13,947 bases of DNA from NCBI GenBank assembly GCA_028571885.1, contig JAPVVU010000032.1, positions 1 to 13,947 of the forward strand, given 5' to 3'. Under the pieces are notes generated by a model, which saw only the letters and a program-made list of their open reading frames with translations, was not told the DNA's origin and did no database searches. Below are positions 1 through 7,348 of this stretch, piece after piece. A program made the position numbers and the translations under genes. The stretch comes from Gammaproteobacteria bacterium (GTDB lineage Bacteria > Pseudomonadota > Gammaproteobacteria > GRL18). Each line of letters starts with the position of its first letter. Position 1 is the stretch's first letter.

Positions 1-687
1 ACCTTCACCCCGGATTTGCTCCGCTTCTTTAAAAGCATCCGCTTTAAGAATGGTTACCTGACGATCAGCTTCTGCAGTAATTCTAGCAGCGCTTTCATTA
101 CCCTGTGCTCTTAACTCCTTAGCAATTCGAGATCTTTCTGTTTCCATTCTGCGGAAAATTTTATTACTCACTTTAGGCGGAAATTCAATGCGCTTAATCC
201 TCACATCAACAATACGCACACCAAAGTTTTTAACATCTATATTGGCAGATTTATTGATGTCGTCCATGATCACATGGCGTTCACCAGAAATAACTTCAAA
301 CATATTGCGTCGACCAAACTCATTACGTAAGCCTTCTTTTACGATGGTTGCAATACGTTCCTGAGCAATGTCCATATCACCACGCATGGAGACATAAAAT
401 TCTTCCACATCTTCAATTCGCCACTGAATAAAAGAATCAACCACAAGAATTTTCTTCTCTTCGGTTAAATAATCTTCAGGCTTAGCATCGAATGTCTGAA
501 TGCGCTTATCAAACTTACGCACGTTATTCACAAACGGTATTTTAACATGCAGCCCCGGTTGATAATCTGAACGTTCAATTTTACCCCATTTGAATAAAAT
601 TGCCGCTTCAATCTCTGACACGGTAAACAATGAAGCCGAGCCAATAATTCCCAGTATCAGTACTGCTATCGCGATTAATAATTTCAT
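1..687 (-). CDS. hflC: HflC, FtsH-regulating membrane protein (3' end cut by window edge)
   Basis: The first 229 residues of HflC are present; the rest lies beyond base 1 (the E. coli protein is about 334 aa). An N-terminal hydrophobic segment (about residues 2-22, MKLLIAIAVLILGIIGSASL) is followed by the SPFH/band-7 domain, with FTVSEIEAAILFKWGKI and later ERSRIAKELRAQGNESAARI leading into the Ala/Glu-rich coiled region. In the known family, HflC and HflK form a large periplasm-facing assembly around the FtsH protease and modulate its degradation of membrane proteins. The ATG (687-685) overlaps the hflK stop by one base (TAATG), so the pair is probably translationally coupled. It is the last visible gene of the mutL-to-hflC block. 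No oddity is visible in the part present. Confidence 0.95.
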   Translation of the reverse strand, partial: MKLLIAIAVLILGIIGSASLFTVSEIEAAILFKWGKIERSDYQPGLHVKIPFVNNVRKFDKRIQTFDAKPEDYLTEEKKILVVDSFIQWRIEDVEEFYVSMRGDMDIAQERIATIVKEGLRNEFGRRNMFEVISGERHVIMDDINKSANIDVKNFGVRIVDVRIKRIEFPPKVSNKIFRRMETERSRIAKELRAQGNESAARITAEADRQVTILKADAFKEAEQIRGEG

Positions 688-1916
688 TAACGTCTCTCCC
701 TGATGGATGGTCTGGCACGAGAGCTGTCAGAACCGTTTGAACGGAATTTGGAAGAACGATAATCAGATTGCTGACTGCCCTGTTGATAATTCCCTGCTTC
801 TCTTACATCAGCACCCAAATTACTGCCTGCTGGCATATTTGCACCACGCATCATTTTATCTAATGGCAGATACATAAGGTTATTACTGCCCTTGGTATCA
901 ATCATCACTTTGCTGGTATTACTATAGACGATTTCCATGGCATCCAGATAAAGTCGATCGCGAGTCACTTCAGGCGCTTTTTCATATTCAGTCAGGACAC
1001 TTAAAAAGCGTGATGTTTCACCTTCTGCTTCTGCAATAACACGGCCGTTGTAGGCTTGTGCACCTGCCACCTGCCGGGCAGCAGCACCACGCGCTTTAGG
1101 TATAACATCATTGCTATAAGCCTGAGCTTCGTTAATATAACGTTCTTTATCTTCCCGAGCAGCATTCACATCTTCAAATGCGTCCTGCACCTGAGCGGGT
1201 GCTTTAGCACTCTGCAAAGTAAATCGAGTAATAATTAAGCCCGTTTTATAGCGATCCAGAATTTCCTGAGCCAGAACACCAATTTTTGAAGCAATCTGAC
1301 TACGTCCTTCTGTCAAAATGAAGTCCATATCATTTTTACCGACAATTTCACGTACAGCACTTTCTGAAACCTGTCTTAAAACCAGCCCCGGCTCACGCAC
1401 ATTAAAGAGGAAATGCTCGGCATTACTGACTTTGTATTGCACAGCCACTTTAATCTCAACAATATTTTCGTCTTTGGTCAGCATATGAGCTTCATGCTCA
1501 GTGCCGCCAATACTCAGGCTTCGTGAAGCACTGACATCAACCATCAGATAGTTTTGAATACCAGGCGCATACCACTGAATACCTGCTTCAACTGTTTTAA
1601 AAGCTTCACCAAACTGGAGCACTACTGCTTTTTTACCTTGATCGACGGTATAAATGCCTGATAAGGCCCATATACCAATAGCAATAACAGCGACAATAAC
1701 AAACAAATAAGTTGGTGGCGGGCTACCAAAACGGCTGTCACCGGAACCACTGCTTCCGGAACCACTACCGCCTTTTTTGCCCCCGCCAAATAATTTACCA
1801 ATTTTATCATTGAGGTTTTTTATAACTTCATCAAGATCAGGGGGCCCCTGATTATTGTTATTTTTATTACCCCAAGGGTCATTGTTTTTTGGACCGCCAG
1901 GTTCATTCCAGGCCAT
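687..1916 (-). CDS. hflK: HflK, FtsH-regulating membrane protein
   Basis: A 409-residue protein, close to the E. coli length. It opens with the typical HflK N-terminus MAWNEPGGPKNNDPWG, a cytoplasmic Gly/Asn-rich tail containing the conserved QGPPDLDEVI and a Gly/Ser/Lys-rich stretch (about 44-63). One membrane helix follows at about 70-87, then the SPFH/band-7 domain (from about GIYTVDQGKKAVVLQFGE), an Ala/Glu-rich coiled segment (about 245-300) and a low-complexity Ser/Arg-rich C-terminus. The family partners with HflC to control FtsH in the inner membrane. The ATG at 1916 has a GGAG-type ribosome site about six bases upstream. It lies 141 bp downstream of hflX, and its stop overlaps the hflC start. 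Confidence 0.96.
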   Translation of the reverse strand: MAWNEPGGPKNNDPWGNKNNNNQGPPDLDEVIKNLNDKIGKLFGGGKKGGSGSGSSGSGDSRFGSPPPTYLFVIVAVIAIGIWALSGIYTVDQGKKAVVLQFGEAFKTVEAGIQWYAPGIQNYLMVDVSASRSLSIGGTEHEAHMLTKDENIVEIKVAVQYKVSNAEHFLFNVREPGLVLRQVSESAVREIVGKNDMDFILTEGRSQIASKIGVLAQEILDRYKTGLIITRFTLQSAKAPAQVQDAFEDVNAAREDKERYINEAQAYSNDVIPKARGAAARQVAGAQAYNGRVIAEAEGETSRFLSVLTEYEKAPEVTRDRLYLDAMEIVYSNTSKVMIDTKGSNNLMYLPLDKMMRGANMPAGSNLGADVREAGNYQQGSQQSDYRSSKFRSNGSDSSRARPSIRERR

Positions 1917-1941
1917 TTAATACTCCAGTTTTGTGCGTCAT

Positions 1942-1992
1942 TCTCTTAAATAGAGAGTTAAATAATGAATCCTGTTACCAGGATACATTATT
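1942..1992 (-). other. Two consecutive stem-loops between hflX and hflK
   Basis: The larger inverted repeat spans 1961-1992: arms AATAATG/CATTATT (1961-1967, 1986-1992) and ATCCTG/CAGGAT (1969-1974, 1979-1984), one A-A mismatch and a 4-base loop, so 13 of 14 positions pair. Right next to it, 1942-1956 forms TCTCT-TAAAT-AGAGA. On the minus-strand transcript both lie after the hflX stop and just before the hflK ribosome site. There is no following U-run, so this is not a standard intrinsic terminator. An mRNA processing, stability or partial attenuation role is inference. Confidence 0.5.
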
Positions 1993-2057
1993 AATATTTT
2001 GCAAAACATGCTCTAAAAAGCACATCTTACACTAAATAAATTAAAATTTTATCGGAC

Positions 2058-3419
2058 TCATTCCGAAGTGTCTAGCATTTTTTTGTCAATAAGCAAATCA
2101 CTGAAACCAGATTTTTTCAGCAGCTTGTCGAACTCTCTTGATGAGGTTTCAATAGACACCAGCCAGTCTCCCCTCTCGTTATAACTTTCTTTCAGGATAT
2201 CAACCTGATCATACAAAATAGCACGCCACTGACCTGCCTGAGCAGGCACTTTCAACTCATTTTGAACCCGATCTTTACTGAAAAATTCAGCAATACTATC
2301 CAAAAGCAAATCCATGCCGGCATTATCCATAGCAGATAACCAGACACGTAATATATTACCTGAATGATCCCGCTCAATGCGCGGCTGCTGATCTTTGAGC
2401 AAATCCACTTTGTTGTATACAAGTAATTGAGGTGTTTCCTCTGCACCAACCTGTTTCAACACAGAATTGACTTCAACAATATGTTTGTCACGATTCTCAG
2501 TATGAGCATCTATCACGTGCAGTAACAAATCAGCTTCACGGGTTTCCAATAGTGTCGCATGGAAAGCTTCAACTAGATCATGGGGGAGATCACTGATAAA
2601 ACCAACCGTATCGGCTAAAACCATTGATAAATTTTTTGGTAATTCAACACGACGCAGGGTTGGATCAAGCGTTGCAAACAACTGATCGGCGACGTAAACA
2701 CTTGATTTTGTTAATTGATTAAAGAGTGTTGATTTGCCCGCATTAGTATAGCCAACTAGTGATACTGTGGGCAATTCAGCTCTTTGACGAGAGCGACGGC
2801 TCTGTTCACGCTGTTTACGGACTTTTTCAAGACGTTTATTAAGTTGTTTAATTCGCATCCCTAATAGACGACGATCGGTTTCTAGCTGTGTTTCACCCGG
2901 CCCGCGCAGACCAATACCACCCTTTTGTCTTTCCAGGTGGGTCCATCCTCGAACCAGACGGGTTGTCATATGGCTTAATTGAGCCAGTTCTACCTGTAAT
3001 TTACCTTCATGGGAACGTGCTCTTTGAGCAAAAATATCTAAAATCAGCCCTGTTCTATCAAGCACTCGGCACTGCAGCATAATTTCAAGATTTCGTTCTT
3101 GTGCAGGCGATAATTGATGATTAACCAGAACCAGATCAGCCTGATACAAATCGACAGCATCTTTAACTTCCTGAGCTTTCCCTGTACCAATAAAATATTT
3201 TGGTTCGGGTTTAACACGTTTGCCTTTTATAAAAGACAGCGGTTCTGCTCCAGCAGACAGGACTAAATCATAAAACTCACTTTGAGCTTCATCGCGTAGA
3301 CTTGCTGCTTTTTGGAAAGTCCCTTCACTGTTTGCAGTCGGAGAATAGTGATTCACCATTGGGAAGTCAATATGAACCAGTAAGGCGCGTTCCCCTGTTC
3401 CTACGGGGCGATCAAACAA
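2058..3419 (-). CDS. hflX: HflX, ribosome-associated GTPase
   Basis: A 453-residue HflX. The N-terminal domain contains KYFIGTGKA, LSPAQERNLE and DRTGLILDIFAQRARSHEGK, followed by the Gly-rich GGIGLRGPGETQLETDRR (about 167-184) and a basic coiled linker. The G domain shows P-loop GYTNAGKST (223-231), DTVG (270-273) and NKVD (336-339). In the family it binds the 50S subunit, splits stalled or hibernating 70S ribosomes under stress, and has been linked to rRNA remodelling. The start is TTG at 3419: an in-frame TAG lies three codons upstream with no ATG or GTG between, MFDRP matches the E. coli N-terminus, and AAGGA sits about nine bases upstream. The gene follows hfq by 150 bp in the conserved order. 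The upstream ribosome-binding stretch is duplicated (see the repeat at 3429-3460). Confidence 0.97.
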   Translation of the reverse strand: MFDRPVGTGERALLVHIDFPMVNHYSPTANSEGTFQKAASLRDEAQSEFYDLVLSAGAEPLSFIKGKRVKPEPKYFIGTGKAQEVKDAVDLYQADLVLVNHQLSPAQERNLEIMLQCRVLDRTGLILDIFAQRARSHEGKLQVELAQLSHMTTRLVRGWTHLERQKGGIGLRGPGETQLETDRRLLGMRIKQLNKRLEKVRKQREQSRRSRQRAELPTVSLVGYTNAGKSTLFNQLTKSSVYVADQLFATLDPTLRRVELPKNLSMVLADTVGFISDLPHDLVEAFHATLLETREADLLLHVIDAHTENRDKHIVEVNSVLKQVGAEETPQLLVYNKVDLLKDQQPRIERDHSGNILRVWLSAMDNAGMDLLLDSIAEFFSKDRVQNELKVPAQAGQWRAILYDQVDILKESYNERGDWLVSIETSSREFDKLLKKSGFSDLLIDKKMLDTSE

Positions 3420-3428
3420 CGATACCTA

Positions 3429-3460
3429 TCCTTTTATTACACCATGTCCTTTTATTACAC
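3429..3460. repeat. Tandem 14-bp direct repeat duplicating the hflX ribosome-binding region
   Basis: TCCTTTTATTACAC occurs at 3429-3442 and again at 3447-3460, a perfect 14-bp repeat with an 18-bp period. In the hflX transcript each copy reads GTGTAATAAAAGGA, so the AAGGA ribosome-binding sequence is present twice. The copy nearer hflX is correctly placed for its TTG start. The farther copy is followed at once by ATG GTG TAA, a two-codon minicistron whose SD-to-ATG spacing looks too short for efficient use. Confidence 0.75.
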
Positions 3461-3569
3461 AGCGTGTTATTAAAGACGGCAGTTGTTTGACTAGGCTCAC
3501 CAATATGACTCAATCTCATCTCTATCAGCAGCGTACTTTTAGTCGCCAGGGAAGCTAAGTTATGGATAC

Positions 3570-3824
3570 TTATGAGTTATTACCTGAGGATGTTGTTGTC
3601 TCTTCATCAGTCACCAGTTTAACATTTCTTGCAGGGACGATGGTGGATATGGCATGCTTATAAACCATTTGGCTTACGGCATTTTTTAATAAAATCACAA
3701 ATTGGTCAAAAGATTCGACCTGGCCCTGAAGTTTGATACCATTAACGAGATAAATTGAAACGGGAACCCGCTCCTTTCTCAAAACGTTCAAATAAGGGTC
3801 TTGTAGTGCTTGCCCTTTACTCAT
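3570..3824 (-). CDS. hfq: Hfq, RNA chaperone
   Basis: An 84-residue Hfq. From the chosen start the numbering matches E. coli Hfq exactly: Q8 and D9, the Sm1 motif with ESFDQFVILLKNAVSQ (Q41, F42), and the Sm2 YKHAIS containing K56 and H57 of the proximal RNA pocket. The tail after residue 70 is short, polar and probably disordered. Hfq is a hexameric ring that stabilises small RNAs and pairs them with mRNAs. The upstream codons are GTG ATG ATG. I chose the last ATG (3824) because AGGAG at 3833-3837 is then 8 bases away and the protein begins MSKGQ, like the family. The ATG at 3827 is possible; the GTG at 3830 is too close to the SD. It sits between miaA and hflX, as is usual. Confidence 0.97.
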   Translation of the reverse strand: MSKGQALQDPYLNVLRKERVPVSIYLVNGIKLQGQVESFDQFVILLKNAVSQMVYKHAISTIVPARNVKLVTDEETTTSSGNNS

Positions 3825-3830
3825 CATCAC

Positions 3831-4273
3831 TTCTCCTAATTATCATTTTTAGTATTATTTCCTTTAATGCAAGCCGCCCCACATGCAGCAAAAGGTCAGT
3901 CATTTTATAGTAATTGCAAAAATATGTATATAAGCAAATCACGATAAATGACTAAAGCTTGCAATCCTCCTGTAAAATCACCTATGTCTCACTAAAATAA
4001 AAGCCCGTAGAACAAATATCAGTTGACTAAAATATCAATGTATATCAAAAAAAACAGCAAAGCTGAGTAAAACAGTCAATAAATATAGGTAACGCAAATA
4101 TTCTATATCGATTCTAAAAAATAAAACATAGCGATATAATATGTCTCATTCAGGGTAAACCCTAGGTTTATCAATTAAAATCAATAGACAACAATTTATA
4201 AGTACCTTAGCATATACTTATATATAAGATAAGTGACTTTTTGCACTTTTAATTTTAGCTAAGGGCTTTCAAC
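3831..4273. other. Long AT-rich gap between miaA and hfq, carrying the hfq leader and probable promoter region
   Basis: This stretch has no convincing gene on either strand. In many relatives miaA and hfq are much closer, so its length is notable. On the minus strand a TATAAA at 3904-3909 could be a -10 for hfq, but I find no good -35 at standard spacing. Other structure: a perfect 12-bp palindrome CTTATATATAAG (4217-4228); an inverted repeat TAAACC-CTA-GGTTTA near 4156-4170; ATGTCTCA repeated at 3984 and 4141; and an isolated AGGAGG-type sequence (minus strand, about 3966-3971) with no start codon at useful spacing. The region may contain hfq promoters or a small RNA; the sequence alone does not settle it. 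Confidence 0.45.
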
Positions 4274-5239
4274 TTACTCTTTGGGAACATTTTTAGCCAA
4301 ATAGTTTGCTAAAACAGGCTCCAGGTGATGAACAGCCTGCTCAAAAATATCATTATCTTCTGTCGCAATCCATAACGCATCTTCTTCTCGTCGCAACCAG
4401 GTCATTTGACGTTTAGCAAATTGCCGGGTAATCGTAATGCCTCGTTCTATCATTCGTGCTTTATCCATCTTGCCTTCCAGATATTCCCAAACCTGGCGAT
4501 AACCAACAGCTCTCATAGAGGGTAAAGATAAATCCAGATCGCCTCGTTCAAACAGTCCCTGTACTTCTTCAATAAAACCCTGCTCAATCATATTGTTAAA
4601 ACGAATCGCAATACGCTCTCTTAATAAATCACGTGATCTGGGAGCAACAATAATTTTATAAACATCCCAGGGTAATGCTTCAGCAAGATTTTCCTGTTGC
4701 AGCCGGGTCATTGTTTTACCTGAAATTTCATAGACTTCCAATGCCCGCTGTACTCGCTGCGGATCATTAGGATGGATTTTTCTGGCGGCATCCGGATCAA
4801 TCGCCATGAGCTTCTGATGCATAAATTCGGCACCATAGCGAATCGCTTCAGCATCCAGTCTGCTGCGAATTGCTTTATCCGCTTTGGGTAACTCTGAGAG
4901 TCCATACAGCAAACTTCGATGATAGAGCATAGTACCGCCAACCAGCAATGGGATCTTGTTCCTGGCATGGATATCAGCCATTGCCGCCAGTGCATCCTCC
5001 CTGAAGCTCGCGGCAGAATAAGCCTGGGCGGGATCCAGAAAATCGATTAAGCGATGGGGGGCAACAGCCAGTTCATCTTTGCCAGGCTTGGCTGTACCAA
5101 TATTCATTCCCTTATAGACCAAAGCTGAATCAACACTAATAATTTCAAAAGGATAGTGTTTGACCAGTTCAATGGCCAGATCAGTCTTTCCAGAGGCCGT
5201 TGGTCCCATGATAAATACTGCTGCAGGTTGTTTTGTCAT
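4274..5239 (-). CDS. miaA: MiaA, tRNA dimethylallyltransferase
   Basis: A 321-residue MiaA from the chosen ATG. The P-loop GPTASGKT is at 12-19, followed by the family motifs EIISVDSALVYKGMNIGTAKP, PHRLIDFLDP, VGGTMLYHRSL, HPNDPQRVQRALEVYEISGK, a GYRQVWEYL element and the C-terminal TRQFAKRQMTWLRR. The enzyme transfers the dimethylallyl group from DMAPP to N6 of A37 in tRNAs reading UNN codons, the first step of ms2i6A formation, and improves decoding. An in-frame TTG at 5260 would add seven residues. I prefer the ATG at 5239 because the short lead before the P-loop matches relatives, although neither start has a clear ribosome site. The gene is separated from mutL by the palindromic element at 5273-5391 and from hfq by an unusually long gap. 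Confidence 0.96.
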   Translation of the reverse strand: MTKQPAAVFIMGPTASGKTDLAIELVKHYPFEIISVDSALVYKGMNIGTAKPGKDELAVAPHRLIDFLDPAQAYSAASFREDALAAMADIHARNKIPLLVGGTMLYHRSLLYGLSELPKADKAIRSRLDAEAIRYGAEFMHQKLMAIDPDAARKIHPNDPQRVQRALEVYEISGKTMTRLQQENLAEALPWDVYKIIVAPRSRDLLRERIAIRFNNMIEQGFIEEVQGLFERGDLDLSLPSMRAVGYRQVWEYLEGKMDKARMIERGITITRQFAKRQMTWLRREEDALWIATEDNDIFEQAVHHLEPVLANYLAKNVPKE

Positions 5240-5272
5240 TTTTTCAGATTTTCTACTCAAAGTGATTTTTTA

Positions 5273-5391
5273 AAACTGTTGGGACAGATCAAATTCGCTT
5301 TACATTAAGGTAGGTTGGGGTGAGGCACGAACCCCAACCTACGAAAATTTGTAAACATAAATCAGCGAAATTGATCAGTGCCAAACTGTTT
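5273..5391. repeat. 119-bp imperfect palindromic element with REP-like core (MITE-like)
   Basis: The core is a perfect 12-bp inverted repeat, GTAGGTTGGGGT (5310-5321) and ACCCCAACCTAC (5331-5342), around a 9-base loop GAGGCACGA. Outside it a second, longer pair of arms is inverted: 5273-5299 against 5364-5391, with about 22 of 28 positions matching and an identical AATTCGCT/AATTTCGCT-type inner end. TTTAAAA flanks both sides (5269-5275 and 5393-5399) and could be a target duplication, though it overlaps the arms. GTAG-headed GC-rich hairpins of this kind resemble REP elements. The nested terminal repeats suggest a non-autonomous element mobilised in trans. It ends two bases before the mutL stop codon. 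There is no U-tract, so it is not a classic terminator. Confidence 0.65.
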
Positions 5392-5393
5392 AT

Positions 5394-7340
5394 TTAAAAT
5401 AAGTGATCCAATGTCGATTCATCCAAAATTTTCCACACCGCATGCTGCCCAATAGAAGCTTGTGCTATTCCGGATTGATGGACTTGTTCTGAAAGCATTT
5501 TTAAAAGACTTTCCTGTTCTGACTGGCTCAATGCAGCAGAGCGTATCGAATTTATAAACGCCTCTATTAATTCAGATTGGTCGACAGAAGAAGAGCTTTC
5601 AGCAAAAGATGCGTCTTTAATATTCTTCAAAATACGCTTAATAAAAGTTTCTGTATCAATTGTGCATCCCGGTATCCCGTGCAGAGACGGCAGGCTCCTG
5701 ACCATCAGGGTGTCATTACCCAGTTGATTTAACTCCAGGCCCCAGTGATTCAAATCTGTCTGATATTGCAGTAAAAAATCAATTTCTGAATTGCTCAAAG
5801 AAACCGTTTCAGGTATCAACAATGGTACTTGCTGGTTTGGCTGAAACAATTGCTTCAATAAATACTGCTGCGCCCTGAGAATATGAATCACAAAAATCTG
5901 CGCATTCATATTATTCGTAATAGTTTGACTCATCAGGTAATTCGGAATTAAACAGCCAATAGAGCGTCCAAAAAACGATGATATTGCCTCATTTGCCTGT
6001 AATTGAGTCTCTATTTTTGAATTTGTATAGTGGGACGACTCAACTTTTTCTGTATTATAGAGCTGTTTCAGCCCATCAAGTTGTTCAGCTATATGATGTT
6101 GATTCAGTGATGATTGTATTTTTGGCTGGTAGCTTTTATTCATGAGCTGATGGCTCTTATTCATCAGCTGATGGCTATTTACATGACGGTATTGATTAAC
6201 ATACTCCCCTTCTTGAACACTCATTTTAGGTGATTGCCCTGCTTGTCCTGCCGATGTCAGAGACTCTGTTTCCATTCCGGGCTCTATTTCACGTACAAAA
6301 GAAACGGGTTCTGGAAACAGAGCCTGCTTCAGCGCGCTATAAATAAAATCATGAATCAATCGAGATTGCCTGAAACGTACTTCGTGCTTAGTCGGATGCA
6401 CATTCACATCCACCTGTTGCGGATCAATTTCCAGATAAAGCAAATACGCTGAAAAAGTATCCTCCGGCAAGTATTCCTGATAAGCCTGTCTTAAGGCATG
6501 ATTGACCAGTTTATCTTTTATATAACGACCATTAACATAAAAATATTGCCAGTCTGCCTGTTTTCTATGCCATTGAGGAGCACTCACCCAGCCCCATAAA
6601 CGCAGCGTTCCCATATTGCTGAAATGATCCGAACTAAACTCAACTTTCTTCGCATGAGATAAAAATTCAGGTGAAAAAAGTTTGCTGATACGCTGCATGA
6701 TTGCTTTTTCTGTCACCGCCCTGGGCAGGTTTCTTAATAATTTTTTATTGTGTGTCAGCTTAAAGGCAATATCAAATTGACTCAGAGCAATCCGTTTGAC
6801 TATATCATCAATATGTTTGAATTCAGTTTTGACGGTACGCATAAATTTGCGTCTGGCGGGTGTATTAAAAAACAGCTCCCGAACATCAATCGTAGTGCCC
6901 TGAGAATGGGCCACAGGCTCTAGTTCCGCAGTATAGTCAGCAAAATCGCTATCAGTACCCGTATTAATCATCCAGGCCTGCTCCTGCTCCGCCTGTTTGC
7001 TTTTGATAGATAATTTTGACACCGCACTGATGCTGGCCAGCGCTTCACCACGAAATCCCAGACTCATAATTTTTTCTAATTCAGTCAGCGTCTGCAGCTT
7101 ACTGGTTGCGTGGCGTGTCACAGCCAAAGCCAGATCATCTTTATTGATCCCTGTACCGTCATCACTGATGCGGATCAAGGCACTGCCGCCACGCTCAATT
7201 TCAATATGAATTTGATTACTTTGAGCATCAATAGCATTTTCCAATAATTCTTTCACCACAGACGCTGGTCGTTCAACGACTTCACCTGCAGCAATCTGAT
7301 TGGCAAGTTGTAAACTAAGAGGTTTGATACGAGAGGTAAC
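5394..7340 (-). CDS. mutL: MutL, DNA mismatch repair ATPase (non-standard start codon)
   Basis: MutL of 648 residues if it starts at GTT 7340. The GHKL ATPase motifs are intact: QLANQIAAGEVVERPASVVKE, then E31 and N35 in ELLENAIDA, DDGTG (about 60-64), RHATSKL, SLGFRGEALAS (about 93-102) and ELFFNTPARRKFM, then VNVHPTKHEVRF. A variable linker precedes a C-terminal dimerisation domain. That domain lacks the DQHAxxER metal site and the terminal GRP motif, so this is the non-endonuclease type of E. coli, which couples MutS to MutH and UvrD. Between an in-frame TAA (7346-7344) and GTG 7259 there is no ATG, GTG or TTG. The SD AGGAG (7349-7353) stands eight bases before GTT 7340, exactly where homologues begin. 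Starting at 7259 would lose 27 conserved residues of the ATPase domain. The usual upstream neighbour amiB is missing. Confidence 0.93.
   Translation of the reverse strand, partial: VTSRIKPLSLQLANQIAAGEVVERPASVVKELLENAIDAQSNQIHIEIERGGSALIRISDDGTGINKDDLALAVTRHATSKLQTLTELEKIMSLGFRGEALASISAVSKLSIKSKQAEQEQAWMINTGTDSDFADYTAELEPVAHSQGTTIDVRELFFNTPARRKFMRTVKTEFKHIDDIVKRIALSQFDIAFKLTHNKKLLRNLPRAVTEKAIMQRISKLFSPEFLSHAKKVEFSSDHFSNMGTLRLWGWVSAPQWHRKQADWQYFYVNGRYIKDKLVNHALRQAYQEYLPEDTFSAYLLYLEIDPQQVDVNVHPTKHEVRFRQSRLIHDFIYSALKQALFPEPVSFVREIEPGMETESLTSAGQAGQSPKMSVQEGEYVNQYRHVNSHQLMNKSHQLMNKSYQPKIQSSLNQHHIAEQLDGLKQLYNTEKVESSHYTNSKIETQLQANEAISSFFGRSIGCLIPNYLMSQTITNNMNAQIFVIHILRAQQYLLKQLFQPNQQVPLLIPETVSLSNSEIDFLLQYQTDLNHWGLELNQLGNDTLMVRSLPSLHGIPGCTIDTETFIKRILKNIKDASFAESSSSVDQSELIEAFINSIRSAALSQSEQESLLKMLSEQVHQSGIAQASIGQHAVWKILDESTLDHLF
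6132..6173. repeat. Two tandem 21-bp units inside the mutL linker
   Basis: 6132-6152 and 6153-6173 match at 19 of 21 bases and encode the heptad SHQLMNK twice on the minus strand, with a third degenerate start (SYQPK). The unit is a multiple of three, so copy-number change would alter linker length without shifting the frame. It lies in the disordered linker between the ATPase and dimerisation domains of MutL, where length variation should be tolerated. Confidence 0.7.
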
Positions 7341-7348
7341 GGTTTAAG

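Noticed and set aside
1056..1238. Plus-strand open frame inside hflK
   Set aside because: It is a shadow frame of hflK, without homology or its own ribosome site. The same holds for the other antisense frames within hflX, miaA, mutL, glcE and glcD.
3962..3972. Orphan AGGAGG-type Shine-Dalgarno on the minus strand upstream of hfq
   Set aside because: The only nearby start is a TTG two bases away, followed by about 19 codons; the spacing is too short for initiation and no peptide family is evident.
4231..4250. AAGTG...CACTT inverted repeat downstream of miaA as a terminator
   Set aside because: Only five base pairs with an 8-base loop and no proper T-run in the miaA direction; such pairs are expected by chance in AT-rich DNA.
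5310..5342. The 12-bp core hairpin as an intrinsic terminator of mutL or miaA
   Set aside because: The stem is strong, but neither strand has a U-tract right after it (minus: CTTAATG; plus: GAAAATTT), so it is described as a repeat element instead.
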